From an uncultured Rhodospirillaceae bacterium (GTDB taxonomy: Bacteria > Pseudomonadota > Alphaproteobacteria > Rhodospirillales > Rhodospirillaceae), in assembly GCA_943787205.1 (NCBI GenBank), contig CALSLN010000023.1, forward strand, positions 1 to 64,000: DNA of 64,000 nucleotides, written 5' to 3'. Positions 52,207-61,643 of this stretch are shown one piece after another; within the stretch, counting starts at the first letter, position 1; each line of letters begins with the position of its first letter. The notes below the pieces were generated by a model. The model had not been told where the DNA came from. It worked only from the letters and a program-made list of their open reading frames with translations, and did no database searches. The position numbers were made by a program, and so were the translations under genes.

Positions 52207-53277
52207 ATGCCTAATTTATACCCCTGGATAAAGCCAATTTTGTGGCGGTTGGATGCTGAGACATCACATAGATTGGCGCTTTTAGCGCTTAAAACGGTGC
52301 CAGCCTGGAGTCTGCCGTCACCCGGCATGTCGGTCGGTCTGGCAACGGAGGTCTGGGGGCGTGTTTTTTCCAATCCAGTCGGTCTTGCGGCGGGTTTTGA
52401 TAAGCACGCTGAGGCCGTTTCCGCTCTTTATCGCCTTGGATTCGGGTTTGTGGAGGTGGGGGGCGTAACGCTCCGGCCTCAAACTGGAAATCCAAAGCCA
52501 AGATTATTCCGTTTATCCGAAGACGGGGCCGTGATTAATCGTATGGGCCTCAACAGTGTGGGGGTTGATAAGGTTGTATTGGCGCTGGTTGACCAGAGGA
52601 GGTCTTCATTGCCAGGGCCACTTGCGGTCAACCTAGGTCTCAATAAAGACTCTGATGATCCACCTTCGGACTATGCGGGCTTGGCACGGTCCTTGTCCCC
52701 TCTGGCCGAAATTCTAACAATAAACGTGTCCTCTCCCAATACACCCGGTCTTCGAGCACTCCAGGATCCAAGCAAGTTAACTGCCATCGTTGAGGCCGTG
52801 AGAACAGCTGCGCTGTCAGCACCTGATACATTGAAGCCCGCAGTGCTGGTGAAAATAGCCCCCGACCTGGAACAGAAAGATATCGAAGATATCTGTGCTC
52901 TGGCACTCAAAGAAGGTTTTGATGGATTAGTGGTTTCAAATACCACGGTGGACCGACCAGAAACGTTGCTGTCTTCCGCTCAGGTGGAGACCGGCGGATT
53001 AAGTGGTCGGCCATTGCTCTTCAAATCCACCGCGCTGCTGAGAGAGATATACGCTCGGACTGAGGGAAAGATTCCTCTCGTCGGTGTTGGGGGGGTGTCG
53101 TCTGCCGCTGAGGCATATGAAAAAATCAAAGCTGGCGCGAGTTTGATTCAGCTGTATTCGGCGCTGGTCTTTAAAGGCCCTGCTCTTGTAGGCGAGATAA
53201 AGAACGGACTTGTCGAGAGCCTGAAGGCTGATGGCTTTGCTTCCATACAGGATGCTGTAGGTGCGGACCACCGATGA
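52207..53277 (+). CDS. pyrD: Dihydroorotate dehydrogenase (quinone), class 2
   Basis: A 356-residue FMN enzyme oxidising dihydroorotate to orotate with quinone at the inner membrane, in pyrimidine synthesis. The N-terminal helix region (KPILWRLDAETSHRLALLAL) mediates membrane association. The fold shows FSNPVGLAAGFDKHAEAV, VEVGGVTLRPQTGNPKPRLFRL and INVSSPNTPGLRALQ, with the catalytic Ser in the last, then GVGGVSSAAEAYEKIKAGA at the FMN phosphate site. Its stop overlaps the start of the HAD gene (ATGA), so the two are coupled. Confidence 0.93.
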   Translation: MPNLYPWIKPILWRLDAETSHRLALLALKTVPAWSLPSPGMSVGLATEVWGRVFSNPVGLAAGFDKHAEAVSALYRLGFGFVEVGGVTLRPQTGNPKPRLFRLSEDGAVINRMGLNSVGVDKVVLALVDQRRSSLPGPLAVNLGLNKDSDDPPSDYAGLARSLSPLAEILTINVSSPNTPGLRALQDPSKLTAIVEAVRTAALSAPDTLKPAVLVKIAPDLEQKDIEDICALALKEGFDGLVVSNTTVDRPETLLSSAQVETGGLSGRPLLFKSTALLREIYARTEGKIPLVGVGGVSSAAEAYEKIKAGASLIQLYSALVFKGPALVGEIKNGLVESLKADGFASIQDAVGADHR

Positions 53278-54155
53278 GGAAACAAGGCATGAAAGCGTTG
53301 AAGGGATTGTCGGAAGTTTCAGCAGACTTCGACGGCTTTATCCTCGATTTGTGGGGCTTGATACACGATGGCGTGACGGCCTACCCCGGTGTGGTGGAGA
53401 CGTTCCTCGCTCTCAAAGAGAGCGGTATCAAGACGATCTTACTTTCGAATGCGCCGCGTCGAAGTCGCCTGCTGATCGACGGCATGACGAAGATGGGGGT
53501 CGATGCTGATTTATACGGTGATGTTTTTTCGTCGGGTGAGGCGACGTGGCAAGAACTTAAATCCAGGACGGATCCGTTCTTCGCTGCTCTGGGGAGCCGA
53601 GCTTACCATATCGGACCTGAACGCGATGTCAGTGTACTAGAAGACACTGGTATTCAGCGGCTCAATGTAATGGAGCAAGCAGATTTCGTCTTAAACACGG
53701 GGCCGGTAGAGTTGGATCATAGCCTCGATACCTATGAAACGGTTTTAGCTGACGCCCTTGCGCACAGCCTTCCAATGGTCTGCGCGAATCCGGATGACGT
53801 CGTAATGCGTGAAGGCAAACGTGTTGTCTGCGCTGGAGCGATTGCCCGTCGATACGAGGCGCTGGGAGGGAAGGCTGTGTACCGCGGCAAGCCAGACCCT
53901 GCCGTGTACCACCTCGCTGCTGGTCGATTGGGTATCTCTGACCTCAGTCGTATCGCCGTTATCGGAGATGCGCTGGAGACTGACGTCGCTGGCGCAAATG
54001 CATCCGGACTAAAAGCGATCTGGTGCACCGGTGGTATCCATGCTGAAGCGCTTGGAGTTGCTTACGGTGAGGCCGCTGATCTGGAAAAAGCCTCTGATCT
54101 CGCCAAGCATCAAGACCGAGAACCGTGGGCGATTATTCCTGGCTTTCGCTGGTAA
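53274..54155 (+). CDS. TIGR01459-type HAD hydrolase
   Basis: A 293-residue HAD phosphatase of the type IIA-like (NagD-related) TIGR01459 group. Motif I is DGFILDLWGLIHDG (Asp nucleophile), motif II LLSNAPRRS, motif III region GKPDPAVYHLAAG and motif IV VIGDALETDVAGA. The substrate is unknown. It overlaps pyrD by four bases, a common neighbourhood in alphaproteobacteria and suggesting nucleotide or sugar phosphate turnover. The start could be ATG 53274 or 53289. It converges on the permease gene at 54133, overlapping by 23 bases at the 3' ends. Confidence 0.8.
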   Translation: MRKQGMKALKGLSEVSADFDGFILDLWGLIHDGVTAYPGVVETFLALKESGIKTILLSNAPRRSRLLIDGMTKMGVDADLYGDVFSSGEATWQELKSRTDPFFAALGSRAYHIGPERDVSVLEDTGIQRLNVMEQADFVLNTGPVELDHSLDTYETVLADALAHSLPMVCANPDDVVMREGKRVVCAGAIARRYEALGGKAVYRGKPDPAVYHLAAGRLGISDLSRIAVIGDALETDVAGANASGLKAIWCTGGIHAEALGVAYGEAADLEKASDLAKHQDREPWAIIPGFRW

Positions 54156-55239
54156 TTCTGGGATTTTTGCTGCGCCATTTCTCCAAAGCGGCAAACACGA
54201 CAGGCCCAATCATGACGATTAGAGCAATGCGCACAATGTGGTGCGTCGTCACAAAAGCGATGTCTTGATCTAAGGCCAATGCCATGAGGCTCATTTCTGT
54301 GACGCCACCAGGCGCTAACGCTAAGAGCAGCGCCATGGGATTGATACCGACAATAGGGCCTAAGACGATCGCCCCAATGCCGCTTAAGGTGATCATTCCA
54401 ATGGTTACAACAACTGCTAAGCCCAGCGTTTTTCCGGTTGTCGCTAGGGTAAGGCCAGAAAAACGCGAGCCGACTGACGCGCCCAAGACGACCTGTGCGG
54501 ATGCAATGAGAACTTCAGGCGGCGATGAAGCGGTCAATCCACTGACGTGCACCAAAGCGCTAAGGATAAGTGGTCCTGCCAGCGCTCCCGCTGGAAATTT
54601 CATCTTTAGTCCGAACCAAAGCCCGGCAACGCAACAGACTGAGAGAAGGCTGATATCGAAAAAAGACATGTCACGGGTGATAGCGTTCACCGTGTCTGGT
54701 CGGTCATAACCGGCAAAGGTGACCATAAGAAACGGAATGGCGAAGGCCACGATAAAAACACGGACTGTATGGGTGAGCGCGATGGTCTGCGGGTTGCCCC
54801 CATTGTCCGAGCCAACCGCTGTCATTTCGGTTAGTCCGGCCGGCAAAGCTGCAAAGAATGCCGTCGCTCTGTCGTATCCAGCTCTTCTCAGAAACATTGG
54901 CACCAAGATGGCGAGGAGTACTAAGAAGCCCGCTAGAATTGACAAGCTCACAGCCCATTGAATGATCTGTCCTGCAAGGTCTGGGGTGAAGGCGCTGCCG
55001 AGGAGGACTCCAATCACCGCGATCATAAAATTGCGGAGGTGCTTTGACATTGCCAGTGATGTTCCACTGATAGCCGCAACTGATGTGGCGGCCATGGCGC
55101 CGAGCATCCAGGGTAGGGGGAGTGACAGGGCAAAAAATATCGCTCCGCCAGTGCCGCCGAGGCCGAGCGCTATCGCGATATTTCTGAGACTTGCAGTTGG
55201 TAAAGAAGAAGGTGTCGTGCCGTTAGGCGACTCACTCAC
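54133..55239 (-). CDS. AbrB-type membrane permease (PF05145)
   Basis: A 368-residue protein with about 10 membrane segments. [43 protein letters not shown] and the repeated [18 protein letters not shown] segment, with the duplicated P-G-G/x-T-E-M pattern, mark the AbrB/ammonia-monooxygenase-associated permease family. The substrate is unknown. It overlaps the nadK gene by four bases at its 5' end, so both lie on one transcript. Confidence 0.75.
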   Translation of the reverse strand: MSESPNGTTPSSLPTASLRNIAIALGLGGTGGAIFFALSLPLPWMLGAMAATSVAAISGTSLAMSKHLRNFMIAVIGVLLGSAFTPDLAGQIIQWAVSLSILAGFLVLLAILVPMFLRRAGYDRATAFFAALPAGLTEMTAVGSDNGGNPQTIALTHTVRVFIVAFAIPFLMVTFAGYDRPDTVNAITRDMSFFDISLLSVCCVAGLWFGLKMKFPAGALAGPLILSALVHVSGLTASSPPEVLIASAQVVLGASVGSRFSGLTLATTGKTLGLAVVVTIGMITLSGIGAIVLGPIVGINPMALLLALAPGGVTEMSLMALALDQDIAFVTTHHIVRIALIVMIGPVVFAALEKWRSKNPRITSESQE

Positions 55240-56003
55240 GGTGAGAATTGCTCAGCAAGAATTCGCTCTTCCAAATTGTGTTCCGGGTCGAACAGAAGCT
55301 TAATCGACTGTGTGCGATCTTCTTTTATCGTGACTTCAACAACGTGACGAACCTCGGTGCGATCAGCCACCGCACTGACTGGTCGCTTGTCAGAGTCCAA
55401 GATCTCAAATTTTATGACAGCATTATCCGGTACAATTGCGCCGCGCCAACGTCGTGGGCGGAAGGCGCTAATGGACGTAACAGCAAGGAGATCAGCCCCT
55501 AGCGGTAATACTGGGCCGTGAACTGAAAGGTTGTACGCGGTGCTACCGGCTGGTGTGCACACAAGCGCGCCGTCGCAAACCAGTTCCTCCATGCGGCACC
55601 GGTCATTGATGAAGACTTTAAGTTTTGCTGCTTGTCGAGATTCTCTCAACATGGAGACTTCGTTGATGGCAAGGGCGCATGATTCCTTTCCTTCGGAATC
55701 AATTGTTGTCATTTTTAGAGGGTGTAGCTCAACCGTTTCGGCTTTAGCAAGGCGAGCTGGAAGGTCATCTTCGGAATACTCATTCATCAAAAAACCGACG
55801 GTCCCGCGGTGCATGCCGAACACCGGTTTGGCGAGTGGAAGGAACGTATGTAAGGCTTCAAGCATGTACCCGTCGCCGCCGAGGGCAACAATCACGTCTG
55901 CGTCTTCGGGCTTTAGTTGCCCATAGCGCTTATGCAGGCTCTGGAGGGCAATCTGCGCTGGTTCGCTGTCTGTGGCCACAAAGGCAACGCTTGGTTCACT
56001 CAT
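55236..56003 (-). CDS. nadK: NAD kinase
   Basis: A 255-residue ATP-NAD kinase making NADP+. The [11 protein letters not shown] motif, with the G42-G-D-G45 phosphate-binding loop, is clear. [30 protein letters not shown] and [23 protein letters not shown] complete the fold signature. Length is normal for bacterial NadK. The next gene (54133) starts four bases before its stop. Confidence 0.93.
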   Translation of the reverse strand: MSEPSVAFVATDSEPAQIALQSLHKRYGQLKPEDADVIVALGGDGYMLEALHTFLPLAKPVFGMHRGTVGFLMNEYSEDDLPARLAKAETVELHPLKMTTIDSEGKESCALAINEVSMLRESRQAAKLKVFINDRCRMEELVCDGALVCTPAGSTAYNLSVHGPVLPLGADLLAVTSISAFRPRRWRGAIVPDNAVIKFEILDSDKRPVSAVADRTEVRHVVEVTIKEDRTQSIKLLFDPEHNLEERILAEQFSP

Positions 56004-56077
56004 GATCGCACCGGTGCAGGGTTAATAGTGTCTGTTGGTCGGTTGCAGCAAAGTATATAGGCGGAACCGGGTAGAGC

Positions 56078-57067
56078 CTACCCGCCAGTTACACTCATGT
56101 GGCGGGATACTGCTGGACGGTTGTTTCTCCGGTCGATTATGAAATCGTGGCCTTTTGGTTTGCGCTCTATTGATTCATGGATTGCAGCAATGAGGGGCTC
56201 ATTACTTTCGCTCTGTCTTAACGGGGTGCGCAGGTCTGCTGCGTCCTCCTGACCGAGGCACATGTATAGTGTGCCGGTGCAGGTGAGGCGAACTCGGTTG
56301 CAGGACTCGCAGAAATTGTGAGTCATGGGAGTTATGAAGCCCACACGCCGTCCAGTTTCCTTGCAGACTGTGTAGCGAGCGGGGCCGCCCGTTTGGTAGT
56401 CTGTATCTTCCAAGGTCCATTCTTTTTGCAGATTCGCGCGCACGATACTAAGGGGCATGTATTGCTCAGTGCGGTCACCATCAATGTCGCCTAAAGGCAT
56501 GGTCTCGATAAACGTGAGGTCAAACCCTTGCTCTCCACACCAGGAAACCATGTCGTTTATGTCGTGCTCGTTGGCATCTCGCATCGCCACCGTATTGATT
56601 TTGATTGCCAGGCCCGCTTGCTTGGCTGCTTCGAGTCCGGCCAAGACCTTATCGAGGTCGCCCCATCGTGTGATCTTGCGAAATGTGTCAGGGTTCAATG
56701 TGTCTAGTGACACGTTGATGCGCTTCACGCCTGCGTTTGCCAATTGGTCTGCAAACTTGGCCAGTTGTGTTCCGTTGGTGGTCAGGGTTAGCTCGTCTAA
56801 CGCCCCAGTCTCGAGGTGACGCCCCAGCGACTCGATGAGAGACATAACGTTGCGCCTCACCAAAGGTTCTCCGCCCGTAAGGCGCAGCTTGCGCACGCCA
56901 AGGTCAACGAACGTGCTGCAAAGGCGATCAAGTTCTTCTAACGTCAAAAGGTCGCGTTTGGGCAAGAAAACCATGTCTTCTGCCATGCAATACACGCACC
57001 GCAAATCGCATCGGTCTGTAACCGAAACGCGAAGATAGGTCACTTCTCTGCCAAACGGATCAATCAT
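56078..57067 (-). CDS. moaA: GTP 3',8-cyclase, molybdenum cofactor synthesis
   Basis: A 329-residue radical SAM enzyme starting molybdenum-cofactor synthesis. C20, C24 and C27 ([12 protein letters not shown]) bind the SAM-site cluster. The GTP-site cluster cysteines are visible in [18 protein letters not shown]. The MSVTGG end carries the Gly-Gly tail needed for activity. MoaC, the usual partner, is not next to it here. Confidence 0.93.
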   Translation of the reverse strand: MIDPFGREVTYLRVSVTDRCDLRCVYCMAEDMVFLPKRDLLTLEELDRLCSTFVDLGVRKLRLTGGEPLVRRNVMSLIESLGRHLETGALDELTLTTNGTQLAKFADQLANAGVKRINVSLDTLNPDTFRKITRWGDLDKVLAGLEAAKQAGLAIKINTVAMRDANEHDINDMVSWCGEQGFDLTFIETMPLGDIDGDRTEQYMPLSIVRANLQKEWTLEDTDYQTGGPARYTVCKETGRRVGFITPMTHNFCESCNRVRLTCTGTLYMCLGQEDAADLRTPLRQSESNEPLIAAIHESIERKPKGHDFIIDRRNNRPAVSRHMSVTGG

Positions 57068-57171
57068 GCCGACTGTTTATCATGGTGGGGGTCATTTTGT
57101 TAATTGTTGTGCACTGATTTTCTTTAGAAATCTTAGCGTTGCTGGCCATATGGTGACAACGGCAGTGAAAC

Positions 57172-57360
57172 TCAATCCCTTGGTAACTCGTCGGGATCTA
57201 TGTGCTCAAGGTTAACAATCGACGTATTAACTACAATTTTTCCCATATTCTCAAAATTCACGGTCACTTTTGTGCCTACGGCAGATTGAACTTGGCCGAT
57301 ACCCCAATCAGGCTGGGCGGGGTTTACGACAAGGGCTCCAGGAATATGGTCCGATTGCAT
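57172..57360 (-). CDS. DUF3553-family small protein
   Basis: A 62-residue protein with the DUF3553 signature PGALVVNPAQPDWGIGQVQS and a KVTVNFENMGK strand. The family is typical of alphaproteobacteria and related to the C-terminal domain of helicases such as CarD/RecQ-like, but its role is unknown. The open frame runs far upstream through the chpT region. ATG at 57360 gives the usual family length. It is head-to-head with chpT (57468). Confidence 0.78.
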   Translation of the reverse strand: MQSDHIPGALVVNPAQPDWGIGQVQSAVGTKVTVNFENMGKIVVNTSIVNLEHIDPDELPRD

Positions 57361-57467
57361 GCGGTTTTCGCATCCTGATAATGTTTTATTTGAGTGTACA
57401 GGCTGTTGGGCGACAACCAACAGTCTTGCTATGATGGGTGAATTGATTTTGCCGGATATGACGAAAA

Positions 57468-58127
57468 ATGAACACTGACCTTCAAATCGCACATCTCTTA
57501 TGCACGCGCCTTTGTCATGATTTGGCGGGCCCGGTTGGCGCAATTTCGGCGGGCGTTGGGTTGATGGGCAGCGATCCTTCACTGATCGATGACGAAACCC
57601 TCTCGCTTCTGTCTGGCAGTGCCGATGCGGCAGGCCGCAAACTAAAGTTCCTCCGCATGGCCTTTGGTTGGTCTGGTGGCGGTTCAGCAAAGTTCGATGG
57701 TTTGGAACGAACTCTTGTTGAATACCTTGATGCGACATCCGGTTTGAGTGGTGCGCCGACACTCGAATGGCCGGTGCAAGAGAGCTTAGAGGGAGTGATG
57801 AATCATCTGGGCAATAGTGGACCGCAGATAGTATCAAACCTTGCTCTCCTAGGTCTTGAATGCATGCACAGTTGCGAAACCCTGTCGTTAGCCGTGACTG
57901 CTGCCACTGGCGGCCTCGATATCGTTGTTGTTAACCGTACGGCACCTGAGCGGACTTCAAGACTGCGTGAGGATACAGAGGCTGCTATTTCCAGTCCGAG
58001 TGAGGCTCCGCTGACAGCCCAGAACGTTCAGGCCCACCTGACACGATCTCTTGTCACCGGAACTGGCGGTGCCCTGGCTGTTAGAGACGATGGTGGTGGA
58101 GCGATTCTTACCGCCCATTGGCCGTAA
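57468..58127 (+). CDS. chpT: Histidine phosphotransferase ChpT
   Basis: A 219-residue phosphotransferase that in alphaproteobacteria passes phosphate from CckA to CtrA. The phosphoacceptor H17 lies in TRLCHDLAGPVGAISAGVGLM, and a degenerate histidine-kinase-like C-terminal domain follows (GPQIVSNLALLGLECM). ctrA lies about 4.5 kb away in this window. It is followed by a CheY-like protein and cheR, so this stretch groups cell-cycle and motility control. Confidence 0.85.
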   Translation: MNTDLQIAHLLCTRLCHDLAGPVGAISAGVGLMGSDPSLIDDETLSLLSGSADAAGRKLKFLRMAFGWSGGGSAKFDGLERTLVEYLDATSGLSGAPTLEWPVQESLEGVMNHLGNSGPQIVSNLALLGLECMHSCETLSLAVTAATGGLDIVVVNRTAPERTSRLREDTEAAISSPSEAPLTAQNVQAHLTRSLVTGTGGALAVRDDGGGAILTAHWP

Positions 58128-58274
58128 AGATGCGACGTTTTGCAACTGAGGCGGTGCCACCCCAGGAAAATTAAGTCGTATCGAGCCGATAGCGTGTGCT
58201 TTCTATCGCTTTATCGCGGCTCTCTAACCCACTAATGTATTGTTAGAAAACGATGAAATGTACAACTGGGGGGG

Positions 58275-58328
58275 ATGGAACGCATGGCTCGTCGTGGCTC
58301 AAGCCGACCTTGCCCAATACCTAAATGA
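58275..58328 (+). CDS. Possible 17-residue leader peptide coupled to the CheY-like gene
   Basis: After a run of seven G (58268-58274) an ATG opens a 17-codon frame (MERMARRGSSRPCPIPK) whose TGA overlaps the ATG of the response regulator at 58325. The response regulator has no good ribosome site of its own, so coupling through this leader is possible. It may also be chance or linked to the G run. Confidence 0.3.
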   Translation: MERMARRGSSRPCPIPK

Positions 58329-58693
58329 AGCGTTGCCTAATTGTGGATGACTCACGGGTGATCCGGCGCGTAGCGCGCCGTATTGTTGAAGACCTTGGCT
58401 TTAAAGCTGAAGAAGCAGTCGATGGCGCTAAAGCTCTCGATGCGACGCGAGTGAGTATGCCCAATGTCGTTTTGTTAGACTGGGAGATGCCCAATCTGTC
58501 TGGGTTGGGCTACTTAAAAGAGCTTAGGGCACTGCCAAACGGTCATATTCCGAAGGTTGTTTTTTGCGCAACGGAGAATGACCCGAAAGATATACAAGAG
58601 GCGCTCAATGCTGGTGCTGATGAATACATAATGAAGCCATTTGATGGCGAAATCGTGCGCGCAAAGTTTGATATTATTGGTGTGCTTGACTAG
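58325..58693 (+). CDS. CheY-like response regulator
   Basis: A 122-residue receiver domain protein. Asp8/Asp9 form the acidic pocket, Asp52 (VLLDWEMP) is the phosphoacceptor and the conserved Lys lies in IMKPFDGE near residue 105. There is no output domain. Located 70 bases before cheR and after chpT, it is likely a motility or phosphorelay protein. The start has no strong ribosome site and overlaps the leader at 58275. Confidence 0.85.
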   Translation: MKRCLIVDDSRVIRRVARRIVEDLGFKAEEAVDGAKALDATRVSMPNVVLLDWEMPNLSGLGYLKELRALPNGHIPKVVFCATENDPKDIQEALNAGADEYIMKPFDGEIVRAKFDIIGVLD

Positions 58694-58762
58694 TGACCCG
58701 CTCTTTCTACATCCGTCTTGGATTTGCGTTCTCTGACTCTTGGTGTCAGGTGAGGTCGGGCC

Positions 58763-59655
58763 ATGACACCTGAAGATTTTGATTTTGTTGCGACGCTCCT
58801 AAAGGACCGGTCTGGCCTCGTGCTGACCAGCGACAAGTCCTACCTGATCGAGAATCGACTGATGCCCGTGTTGCGTAGACGCAGGCTCAAAGGGTTAGAA
58901 GACTTGATCAGTGACCTCCGGAGGAGAGGAGGAGGTCTTTGGAGCGCGAAGTGATCGAGGCGATGATGTCCGTTGAGACATCATTTTTCCGCGATTGGAA
59001 ACCCTTTGAACATTTCCGGACCGTCACCCTCCCCAATCTCTTATTGGCTCGGAAAGAGAAGCAGTCTTTTCGTATTCTCTGTTGTGGTGTCTCCACAGGG
59101 CAAGAGGCGTATTCTTTGGCTCTACTGCTTCGACAGGCTAGTGAACTGCTAGGAGCATGTGATCCACAGATCTTGGGTGTCGATATCGCTGATGGAGCAG
59201 TTACTCGCGCACAGAAAGGTGTTTATTCCCAATTTGAGGCCCAAAGCGGCTTGCCGATCCAGATGCTCATGTCTGGCTTTGAGAAAATTGGCGACGCGCA
59301 GTGGCGAATCAAAGATATCTTACGGGCTGGTATAGAATTTAAGAGCTGGAATTTGCTTGATGAACTGTATCCGCTCGGCGCATTTGACGTGGTGTTCTGC
59401 CGGAACGTTCTTACGTTCTTTGACCAAGAAACGAAAATAAAAGTCCTGGGTCGAGTCTCTCGACTCTTGTCGGATGACGGAGCGCTCTATCTCGGTGTAT
59501 CCGAGACGACCGCGAGTATATCACCAAACTTTATGCCGATTGCCCCAGAAATTGGTGTGTTCGGTGTGCATCGTCCCGATCGCCCCGCCACACAATCTCT
59601 AGCCGCCGGCGCTTGGCCTCCTCATGCTCAATCGAGCGCGAAAGAGTCCGCGTAG
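58763..59655 (+). CDS. cheR: CheR-type protein-glutamate methyltransferase, one frame break
   Basis: A SAM-dependent methyltransferase that methylates chemoreceptor glutamates. The N-terminal helical domain (DFDFVATLLKDRSGLVLTSDKSYLIENRL) reads from 58763. In the GGA-rich tract 58918-58936 the frame shifts and the main domain continues with LEREVIEAMMSVETSFFRDW, CCGVSTGQEAYSLALLL (SAM loop), VDIADGAVTRAQKG and the FDVVFCRNVLTFFD stretch. Repaired length is about 297 residues, usual for CheR. The break needs one base lost or two gained, so it differs from the others here, but it again sits in a low-complexity tract. Its end overlaps the carbamoyltransferase gene by 28 bases. Confidence 0.82.
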
Positions 59656-61463
59656 TCTTCCGCTAGTTGAGGGTCTTGCTCGCTTTTTTCGAGCACACAG
59701 TCACCAATAACCAATACATCCATTCCGGTTGCCATAAAGCACCTGAACGCATCCTCTGGAGTGCAGACGATGGGTTCGCCGCGCACGTTAAAGCTGGTGT
59801 TCACTACGATCGGAACGCCGGTCTTTTCTTTAAATTTTTCTATCAGGCTGTGGAATCTAGGGTTGGTTTCTCGATGGACAGTCTGGACCCGTGCTGAGTA
59901 GTCAACATGTGTCACTGCGGGGATGGTCGACCGTTGCGCATTGACGCGGTCGATGCCCCGTCGCTCCAGGTCCAGGCGAGTTAAAGGTATGCACTGATTG
60001 TTTTCAACAGGTGCGACGATCAGCATGTAGGGACTGTCGCAATCAAGGTCGAACCAATCGCTAACGTCTTCTCGTAAAATTGCCGGCGCAAATGGTCGAA
60101 AACTTTCTCTGAATTTTACTTTTAGATTCAATGTGCGCTGGGTTTCGGCGTGGCTCGGATTACCAAGGATCGATCTCGCTCCAAGAGCGCGCGGGCCGAA
60201 CTCCATCCTGCCTTGAAACCACCCCACGCCTTTGTTGTTCGCCAACGATTCTGCTGTGTGCTCGATCAAGGCGGTCTCATCAAGGCGTTTAAATACGGCG
60301 CCCGCCTTGGATAGCCTGGCTTCAATATCAGACTGTTCAAAGCCAGGTCCGAGGTAAGTTCCAGACATACCGTCACCGCTTGATGCCGTCTTTCGATCAC
60401 CGTCTTTGTAAAGGTGATGAGCGACTAAGGCTGCTCCTAGAGCACCGCCCGCGTCACCGGCTGCGGGCTGAATCCATAATTGGTCAAATATGCCTTCTGC
60501 TTGTATTTTTCCGTTGGCGACACAATTAAGAGCGACGCCTCCTGCGAGGCACAAGTTCGATGCACCGGTTTCTTTTTTTATTCCCCGCGCGAGGCGTAAA
60601 ACGACGTCTTCTGTGACCGACTGAATAGAGGCAGCAAGATCCATTTCTCGCTGCCCAATCGCCGTCTCGGGGCTCCTGGTTGGGCCGTCAAACAGCTCAG
60701 CGAACTTATTGTTCGTCATGGTAAGCCCGGTCGCATAATCGAAATAGCTCAAGTCCAACCGGAACGTTCCGTCGTCCTTGATATCAATGAGGTTGTCCAT
60801 GATCTTTTGAGCGAATCTGGGGCGACCATAGGGCGCTAGGCCCATAACCTTGTACTCCCCAGAATTCACCTTGAAGCCTGTGTAAGCCGTGAATGCCGAA
60901 TAAAGCAGGCCGAGCGAGTGCGGAAAGTGAATTTCTTTCTGCATCGATAGGCTGTTGCCTTGGCCATGCGCAAGGGACGTGGTGGCCCACTCTCCAACCC
61001 CATCCATGGTCAGAACTGCGGCTTCATCGAAAGGAGAAGGAAAGAAAGCTGATGCCGCATGACTCAGGTGGTGTTCTGAGAAAATGAGTTTCGAATTCCA
61101 GTCGACGTCTGGGTCGAACGTCTTGAGGTGCGTGATTAAATTGTCTTTTTGGAACAGTTTCTCTTTCACCCAAACCGGAATTGCGCGGCGGAAAGATGTG
61201 AACCCCCGGGGAGCAAAAGCGGCGTAAGTTTCTAAAAGACGCTCGAACTTTAGAAATGGTTTTTCGTAAAATGCAACGACGTCGATGTCGGCTGGCTTCA
61301 GGCCAGAATGCTCAAGGCAATAGTTGATCGAATGTGTTGGCAAAGACGCATCATGCTTGATGCGCGTGAACCGTTCTTCTTGAGCCCCTGCAACAATTTG
61401 TCCATCAACAATTAGTGCTGCTGCACTGTCGTGATAAAGGGCGGACAGACCAAGAATACGCAC
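59628..61463 (-). CDS. O-carbamoyltransferase, SxtI/NodU family
   Basis: A 611-residue enzyme of the NodU/CmcH/SxtI type that transfers carbamoyl from carbamoyl phosphate via carbamoyl adenylate to a hydroxyl group. MRILGLSALYHDSAAALIVDG is the N-terminal ASKHA-like start, EHHLSHAASAF the metal-site His segment, LAGGVALNCVANGKI and a WFQGRMEFGPRALGARSIL segment mark the C-terminal nucleotide domain. It heads the same strand as a 49-residue DUF5989 protein and an SxtJ-like membrane protein, the arrangement of sxtI-K-J type trios. The acceptor substrate is unknown and no secondary-metabolite core enzyme is present here. Confidence 0.87.
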   Translation of the reverse strand: MRILGLSALYHDSAAALIVDGQIVAGAQEERFTRIKHDASLPTHSINYCLEHSGLKPADIDVVAFYEKPFLKFERLLETYAAFAPRGFTSFRRAIPVWVKEKLFQKDNLITHLKTFDPDVDWNSKLIFSEHHLSHAASAFFPSPFDEAAVLTMDGVGEWATTSLAHGQGNSLSMQKEIHFPHSLGLLYSAFTAYTGFKVNSGEYKVMGLAPYGRPRFAQKIMDNLIDIKDDGTFRLDLSYFDYATGLTMTNNKFAELFDGPTRSPETAIGQREMDLAASIQSVTEDVVLRLARGIKKETGASNLCLAGGVALNCVANGKIQAEGIFDQLWIQPAAGDAGGALGAALVAHHLYKDGDRKTASSGDGMSGTYLGPGFEQSDIEARLSKAGAVFKRLDETALIEHTAESLANNKGVGWFQGRMEFGPRALGARSILGNPSHAETQRTLNLKVKFRESFRPFAPAILREDVSDWFDLDCDSPYMLIVAPVENNQCIPLTRLDLERRGIDRVNAQRSTIPAVTHVDYSARVQTVHRETNPRFHSLIEKFKEKTGVPIVVNTSFNVRGEPIVCTPEDAFRCFMATGMDVLVIGDCVLEKSEQDPQLAEDYADSFALD

Positions 61464-61484
61464 CGTGAGTTCCTGCCCGTCAGA

Positions 61485-61634
61485 TTAAAAAATCGTATAA
61501 ATGAAGGGCGCAACAGCGCTGCCCTGCGCGAGTACAATCAGGCCGCCAAAGAGAACGAGCATGAAAATCATCGGGAGAAGCCAGAACTTCTTACGGACTC
61601 TCAGGAATTGCCAAAATTCGACGATAAAAGACAT
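61485..61634 (-). CDS. DUF5989-like (SxtK-like) small membrane protein
   Basis: A 49-residue protein on the minus strand: MSFIVEFWQFLRVRKKFWLL is the positively charged start, followed by one membrane segment (about residues 18-38) and the end GSAVAPFIYTIF. The charged WxFLRVRKKFWLLP pattern identifies the small partner seen beside SxtI-type carbamoyltransferases. It lies between the SxtJ-like gene (ends 61644) and the carbamoyltransferase (starts 61463), with short gaps. Confidence 0.75.
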   Translation of the reverse strand: MSFIVEFWQFLRVRKKFWLLPMIFMLVLFGGLIVLAQGSAVAPFIYTIF

Positions 61635-61643
61635 GTGTTAAAC

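Noticed and set aside
57363-57837. Long upstream extension of the DUF3553 frame through chpT
   Set aside because: The family is short and the extension is antisense to the chpT phosphoacceptor region. The start at 57360 fits better.
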